Shown here in pieces: positions 59,597-64,000 of a stretch of DNA of 64,000 nucleotides. Position 1 is the stretch's first letter. Each line of letters begins with the position of its first letter. This DNA is from Desmodesmus armatus (taxonomy: Eukaryota > Chlorophyta > Chlorophyceae > Sphaeropleales > Scenedesmaceae). The notes beneath the pieces were generated by a model. The model did no database searches. It had not been told where the DNA came from and saw nothing but the letters and a program-made list of their open reading frames with translations. The stretch spans positions 186,001-250,000 of the forward strand of contig VIIQ02000094.1 of assembly GCA_007449985.2 (NCBI GenBank), in the 5' to 3' direction. The translations under genes and the position numbers were made by a program.

Positions 59597-61584
59597 TCAT
59601 GATCCAGCCACCAACATCCACACACAGACCTGGCTGGCAGCGCACTCAGAAGACCATTGCACCTGCTTGGCTACGCATCCTGCAGCAATCAAGGCATGCA
59701 GAAGCTGCTTGTCCAGCTCAGCATGCCGCTGCTTGTGCGCCAACAGAAAGCAAGCAGGCCTGTCACTATCGCCCGCCCCTGGTGAGCGCAGAAACGTGCT
59801 GATGGCTAGCACTGCCGGATCAATCTGTGCAGCATTAAAAACAAGGTCAGCACCAAAACCCCATGACCAACAAGTTGCCATGCTGCTGATGCATGCACTG
59901 TCACTGTGCTGGCATGCAGACGGGCATGGTCTGCTACCAGCAGCGCTGTTGCTGGTGCTAGCAGCCACTGCATGCTCCCCGCTCGCCGTCTGCCCCTGCA
60001 CAACCAGCTCATGATGCTTATGAGCCTCAGCCCAATCCAGCACGGCTGCAGCAGCGCTGCCCCCTGCAGCATCCACCAGGGGCCTATTGCCCTCTATGTT
60101 GGCCTGCAGGAGAGGCTGCACCTGTCGCAAATCTGTCAGCACGACACGTGCCCCACAGGCAGCTGCAGTGATGCCCACAATGCCTGTCCCAGCACCCAGC
60201 TCAAGCAGCCGTGCACCCTGAAGGCAGGGCAGCTGCAGGAGCCCTACACACTCCAGCTGCACTGAGGCACCAGCGGCCTGCTGCACCCCTCCTGCGGTGC
60301 TGTTGCTGGTTGCTGCTGCTGTTGTCGACAGCTGGCAGTGGTCGCATGCTGGGGCTGTGTTTGCTGCAGAGGCATGTGGGTGTACGGGCCCCTGCTGCTG
60401 CAATGCCGCCAGCTGCACAAACAGCCGTGCGAGGTGGACGCCAGCCTCCCAGATGACACACCCAGGGCCCGTCTGGCCTCCTGCACAGCCAACAGCACAG
60501 AACACAGCAAACTGCTTACATGCTTGAACCTTGGAGCGCACTGGGGGGCAGCAGGCTGCCGACCACACCTATATGATCGTGCCCACCTGCGAGACATTGC
60601 AGTGGCTGCTGAATGCTGCATATATGGTTGCTGTCAACAGCTGTTTACCTGGGTCAGCAGTGATGGCAAGCCCAGGGAGGCCCACCAGGCGGCTGATGTG
60701 CTGTTGCATGAGGCTGTTGATGTTAGCCATCTCCTGCTCAGCCTCTGCTCGCACACTGTTGGGTTCAAGCTCCTGCACATACAGACGAGCCAGCAAAGCT
60801 TACTATTTCAGTAAAGCTGGACCCGCCACAGCCCATGCTGAACATCCACACCTACAGTAGTGAAGCCCCACAACTCAAAACATGCAGCCATCAGGAGGTT
60901 CTATAAGGAGGTGACTCCTGCTGGGGATGTAGCGAACACCTTCCTCCAAAATGGTAAGTCCTATGCTGGCCTCTCAGAGACAAACATTTGGCACAATGCT
61001 GCGTCTGCACTACCCAAAGTCTCCCTGTGGTGGCTGTTGCAGGTTGCTTGTGCATCACAGCACTCACCAGCACCACTCACCAGGCACTTGGCACATGCCT
61101 TGCGTGCGGCTTCCAGCTCCCCGCTGTTCAGTGATGCCCTGGCGAGTGTCAGCCATGCATCAGGCCACTGCAGGAGACAACATGGCAGCCTTGAGGGCAT
61201 GCCAAGTAATCTGCGCGCTGCCAGCTAGGGGTGCTGATGGTGGTGCTGCTGGCTGCTGCTTGTGCTGTTCACAGCAGACTAACCGTCGTCTCTGGGCAAT
61301 CTTGGGACCTTCCTTCACGCGTCCCACCCCTGCTCAGCCCTTGTCTCCCCACCTGGTTGCTGGCTTACCAAGGGGTCCAGGACTGTTGCCGCAGCTGCTG
61401 CCTGAATGGCTTCGTCATATCTGTCTAGCTCCATGAGGCACTGTGCCAGCTGCTCATGGAGTTCTGTATCTCTGTTATTCAGACGTATAGCAGCTGCAAA
61501 GGCTTCTGCAGCTGCTTGGAAGTTTCCGGCCTCTGCGGCACTGACAGCGTCAGCAGCAAGCACATCAGCGGTAGGCATTGTCAT
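59597..61584 (-). CDS. TPR and METTL21-type methyltransferase fusion protein
   Basis: Minus-strand exons 61369-61584, 61081-61167, 60649-60772 and 59597-60480 join in phase to about 435 residues. The N-terminal part holds tetratricopeptide helices: AVSAAEAGNFQAAAEAFAAA, ELHEQLAQCLMELDRYDEAI, WPDAWLTLARASLNSGELEA then ELEPNSVRAEAEQEM. The C-terminal part is a Rossmann-fold SAM methyltransferase of the METTL21/FAM86 kind: GCVIWEAGVHLARLF, motif I LLELGAGTGIVGITAAACGA, VVLTDLRQVQPLLQANIEGN, VLDWAE, late helix FLLAHKQRHAELDKQLL. This family methylates lysines in chaperones and translation factors; TPRs could bring a chaperone partner, by inference. The usual D-x-x-Y signature is not visible where expected: the frame instead has a 50-residue insert and FNAAQIDPAVL. 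An unspliced intron there (ending CTGCACAG at about 59,832) is possible. Confidence 0.8.
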
Positions 61585-61880
61585 CCAAACTCAATATATA
61601 CAAGTCTCGAAGTTGTAGGTCCTTACGAACTGGAGAGGAGATGTCGAGATTTAGTTGTGCACCCCAGATCAAATCAACCCTGGCAGATCAACGGCAGAGT
61701 AAACGAAAACGACAACCGCTAAGAGTAAACGAAAACGACGTCAGGGCAATAGCATCATCAACCTCAATTACAGACGTCGTCACAATCACGGACAGTGACC
61801 CTCAGGTGCAGTGACTGCAGCTGCAGCAGCAGCAGTAGCATAGACACTGACTACCTTACAGCAAACGGACACTTGCCATT
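61585..61880. promoter_or_regulatory. Divergent promoter region
   Basis: 296 bp between the divergent starts of the TPR-methyltransferase and the next plus-strand gene. It contains a direct repeat GAGTAAACGAAAACGAC at about 61,697 and 61,725 (the second copy GAGTAAACGAAAACGACGTC), which could be a paired regulatory element, and a CAG-rich leader at 61,815-61,840. Confidence 0.5.
61697..61745. repeat. 17-bp direct repeat in a divergent promoter
   Basis: GAGTAAACGAAAACGAC occurs twice, about 28 bp apart, between head-to-head genes. A candidate pair of binding sites. Confidence 0.7.
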
Positions 61881-63515
61881 ATGGTGAGCATAGGAGCCAC
61901 ATTACATTCCATTTGAGTTATCTGCTGCCTGGGGGGTGTCTTTGGCCTAACAGGCACCTGTGACCCCCTGCTGCTCTGCAGGACAACAAGCTGCCGTCGT
62001 CGATGCCTCTCAACAGGCCCATCACACAGCAGCGTCCCAAGGACCCCAACCGCTTCAGGACAATCGACGTCACTCCAGATGGGGTCCAGTTGCAGCATGA
62101 CCCCCAGTACCAGCAGATGGTGGCAGATGTGAGCAGGGATAGCAACAGGTGGCAAGGGGGACGCCTGGTCCTGTTGAGCTGGGGAGGGGGGGCGCACTAG
62201 CATGCATTGGGCTGTCTGTATAGCGCGCAAACGCAACAGACACAGATGAGCAGTCACTTCCAGATGCAGGCAGGGGACGCCGCAAGCTGACAGCTGGTGC
62301 TGGTGCATCGCAGATCGAGTCCCTACAGCAGCGTCAAGGATGGTTGGCTGGTCGAGGAGGTGAGTCTGGTGTTGGCTGACATTCAGAGGGCAACCAGTGT
62401 GACCCATTGGTGAGGCTTTCGACAGTTGCTTGCTGTCAAAGTGGTGTGTCATTGACTCACCCGGGGCACAAGGTCACTGCTGTCTTTGTGCTGTGCAGCG
62501 TTTGACAAGGAGGACGCGTTGTTCTTGAGGGACAAAGAGCGGGAACAGCAACACCAGGAGCAGCACAAGCGTGACGCAGAGGCGGCGGCATTTGCAGCAG
62601 CGCGTGCACGCTCTGAGCAACTGCTGGAGCAGCAGGCAGCTGTCAAGCTGAGGCAGCAGGACATGAGTTTGCCGACAGGGGCAGCTAGGTGAGGTCGCCT
62701 CATGTGCTTGCCAACAGCCCCTGTCTGCAAGCACTTCAAGTGGTATGGCATGTATGGCATATCTGACAGTGCTGGAGCAGAAGCGATGGGCGCATGAGCA
62801 TGGCATCTTGAAGAGTGTGTCGCCAGCAGGTCGCGACGGAGATTTTGCACAAGTCGCTGGCCACATCGGCAGCTAGCTCATGATGAGCGGCCAGCGTCAG
62901 CCTGAGCTGCCTGGGCACGCATTGCTCACACTGCCTCGACCCTGTGTGTCATAACTCAGGCTTGCATGCTTCCTGGTGGTCTGAGGCTAACTGCAGCTTG
63001 TTGTTGACTCCCGTCCTGCTTGCAGGTCCCAACCCAAAGGACAGCACAGCGCTCCTAAGCTGAGTGTTGTGTCTGTGAAGCCAGTCAAGCAATTGGCACA
63101 CCAACAGCAATCCAGCGAGCAGCCTACAGCAAAACGGCCCCGTCTTGAAGCAGAGGGTGCAGCTGCTGCTGGAAAATCAGCGCAGCCTGCTCATGACAAA
63201 CCAGTGCCTGACCCCTCCCAGCGTACCCAGTGCATGTCTTCCCCTCCTGTCACCAGCGCTGAGGCTCTTGAAGGCCTATTGGGTGGCTGTGGCAGTGAGG
63301 AAGGGTCGGATGTTGAGGATGAGGACAACACCCCGTGCACTACCGGAAAGACCTTGCCAGGCAGGTTGCAGCTGCCATCGGCTGCTGAGCTATTGCAGGC
63401 GGAGCTGCAAAGTACCGTGCAGCAGCAGCAGGTGCAGCCTGTTGAGGCACCTGCGGTGCATGCTGGCGTCAGGCGATGTAGGCCCCCTGACTTGGGTGGC
63501 TCTTCTTGGGTGTAA
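61881..63515 (+). CDS. Charged coiled-coil protein of unknown family, continues out of the window
   Basis: Exons 61881-61883 (ATG alone, donor GTGAGC), 61982-62128, 62224-62359, 62499-62688 and from 63026; all phases agree. Segments: DNKLPSSMPLNRPITQQRPK, FRTIDVTPDGVQLQHDP, IESLQQRQGWLAGRG, a highly charged helix DKEDALFLRDKEREQQHQEQ through SEQLLEQQAAVKLRQQD, then KLSVVSVKPVKQ, a basic AKRPRLE nuclear-signal-like motif and an acidic SEEGSDVEDEDN stretch. The frame stops at 63,513-63,515. A further plus-strand coding segment at about 63,766-64,000 suggests that an internal donor (for example near 63,430) is used and the gene continues. The helix and KLSVVSVKP part faintly recall FAM192A/NIP30 (PSME3-interacting) proteins; I rate that as a guess. 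Probably nuclear. Confidence 0.65.
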
Positions 63516-63765
63516 TTTTTGCTAGCAGTTGTGTTGGATGAATGGACTGAGGTTAGCGGAGCAGGCCGTATCGTACCTGTAGACTGCCAGGGTTTGCAGC
63601 ACCAGGGTTTGCAGGTCTCACTCGTGTCACACTCACTATCCAAGGTCGCTTGCTGGGCCCCAAGTGTGTCATCAGCAGGAAGTACAGTGGTTTCTGGACA
63701 ATTTGAAAGACGCGGCACCTTTATTCATGGTAGCTTGCTGCTGCCAAGTGCAATGCTTCTAAACA

Positions 63766-64000
63766 GCAGCAGTTTGCATGCGGCCTGTGCGTCGCATGCG
63801 GGCGTCGGCAATGCCAGGCGCACCACAAGCTCAGTGGGCACCAGGTCAAGCAGCAGGCCGCTCGCACGGCCCTCCAGCATCACGCCTTCGCTCAGATCAA
63901 GCAGGCAGCGTTTTGACAGGCTCGTGGGGCGGGTGGCAGAGGCACAATCCCCTGCTGGAGCTGCAGACGTGGTGATTGACCTCAATAATGACGAGGACAA
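63766..64000 (+). CDS. Partial exon running off the window, probably of the preceding gene
   Basis: After an AAACAG acceptor-like site a plus-strand frame reads GNARRTTSSVGTRSSSRPLA, then RQRFDRLVGRVAEAQSPAGA and ADVVIDLNNDED, still open at 64,000. Composition (Ser/Arg, then acidic) continues that of the upstream gene. The join is not resolved. The antisense frame over the same bases is open but gives no recognisable protein. Confidence 0.45.

Noticed and set aside
1..64000. tRNA, rRNA, complete transposons, viral genes
   Set aside because: I scanned for tRNA-like cloverleaf ends, transposase or reverse transcriptase motifs and terminal repeats and saw none that I can support.

Overview
This window is nuclear DNA from a eukaryote, most likely a chlorophyte green alga, probably of the chlorophycean type. 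The evidence is: many short GT-AG introns with TGCAG acceptors and GTGAGT-like donors; TGTAAC motifs just past several stop codons (the green-algal polyadenylation signal); long CAG/GCA runs giving poly-Gln and poly-Ala; a wall-type (Ser-Pro)n protein; and a TMEM107 homologue, which suggests a lineage that makes cilia. I cannot name the genus. All gene models were assembled by eye from splice sites, reading phase and remembered family motifs. No search was run.

Layout. 1-8993 is the right-hand part of a 142-bp satellite array of about 63 copies. It is almost uniform on the left and degenerates at its right edge. Just beyond it lies a fragment of a METTL21-type methyltransferase gene. Next come PHF5A (splicing factor SF3b subunit, minus strand) and, head-to-head with it, a DEAD-box RNA helicase (plus). 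A small secreted protein, a patch of degenerate minisatellites, and a RAB3GAP2-like Rab-GAP regulatory subunit (minus) follow. The latter is head-to-head with a secreted ankyrin-like solenoid protein (plus). After a multi-pass membrane protein there is a very large Gln/Ala-rich PWWP plus AT-hook chromatin protein (35.0-41.9 kb). An unrecognised Cys-Cys motif protein lies on the minus strand (45.4-48.0 kb), with unassigned plus-strand exons beside it.

The stretch 49.65-57.2 kb holds the most unusual gene. It encodes a secreted protein of about 1,000 residues, rich in Ala, Gln and Ser and silk-like in composition, built from roughly 1.3-kb tandem exon modules in which every module exon is phase 1-1. 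(Ser-Pro)n hydroxyproline-type linkers join the modules. The window closes with TMEM107 (cilium transition zone, minus), a TPR-methyltransferase fusion (minus) and the start of an unassigned plus-strand gene that leaves the window.

The genes are unrelated housekeeping, cilium, trafficking, chromatin and extracellular genes, not a pathway. Three genes (PHF5A, the PWWP gene, the silk-like gene) carry an apparent one-base phase break. This may mean indel errors in the assembly, since mononucleotide runs are common, or real decay. The best leads for new biology are the phase-1 modular silk-like protein, the satellite monomer with two hairpins sharing one loop, the intronic long hairpin in the helicase gene, and the methyltransferase fragment at the satellite edge.
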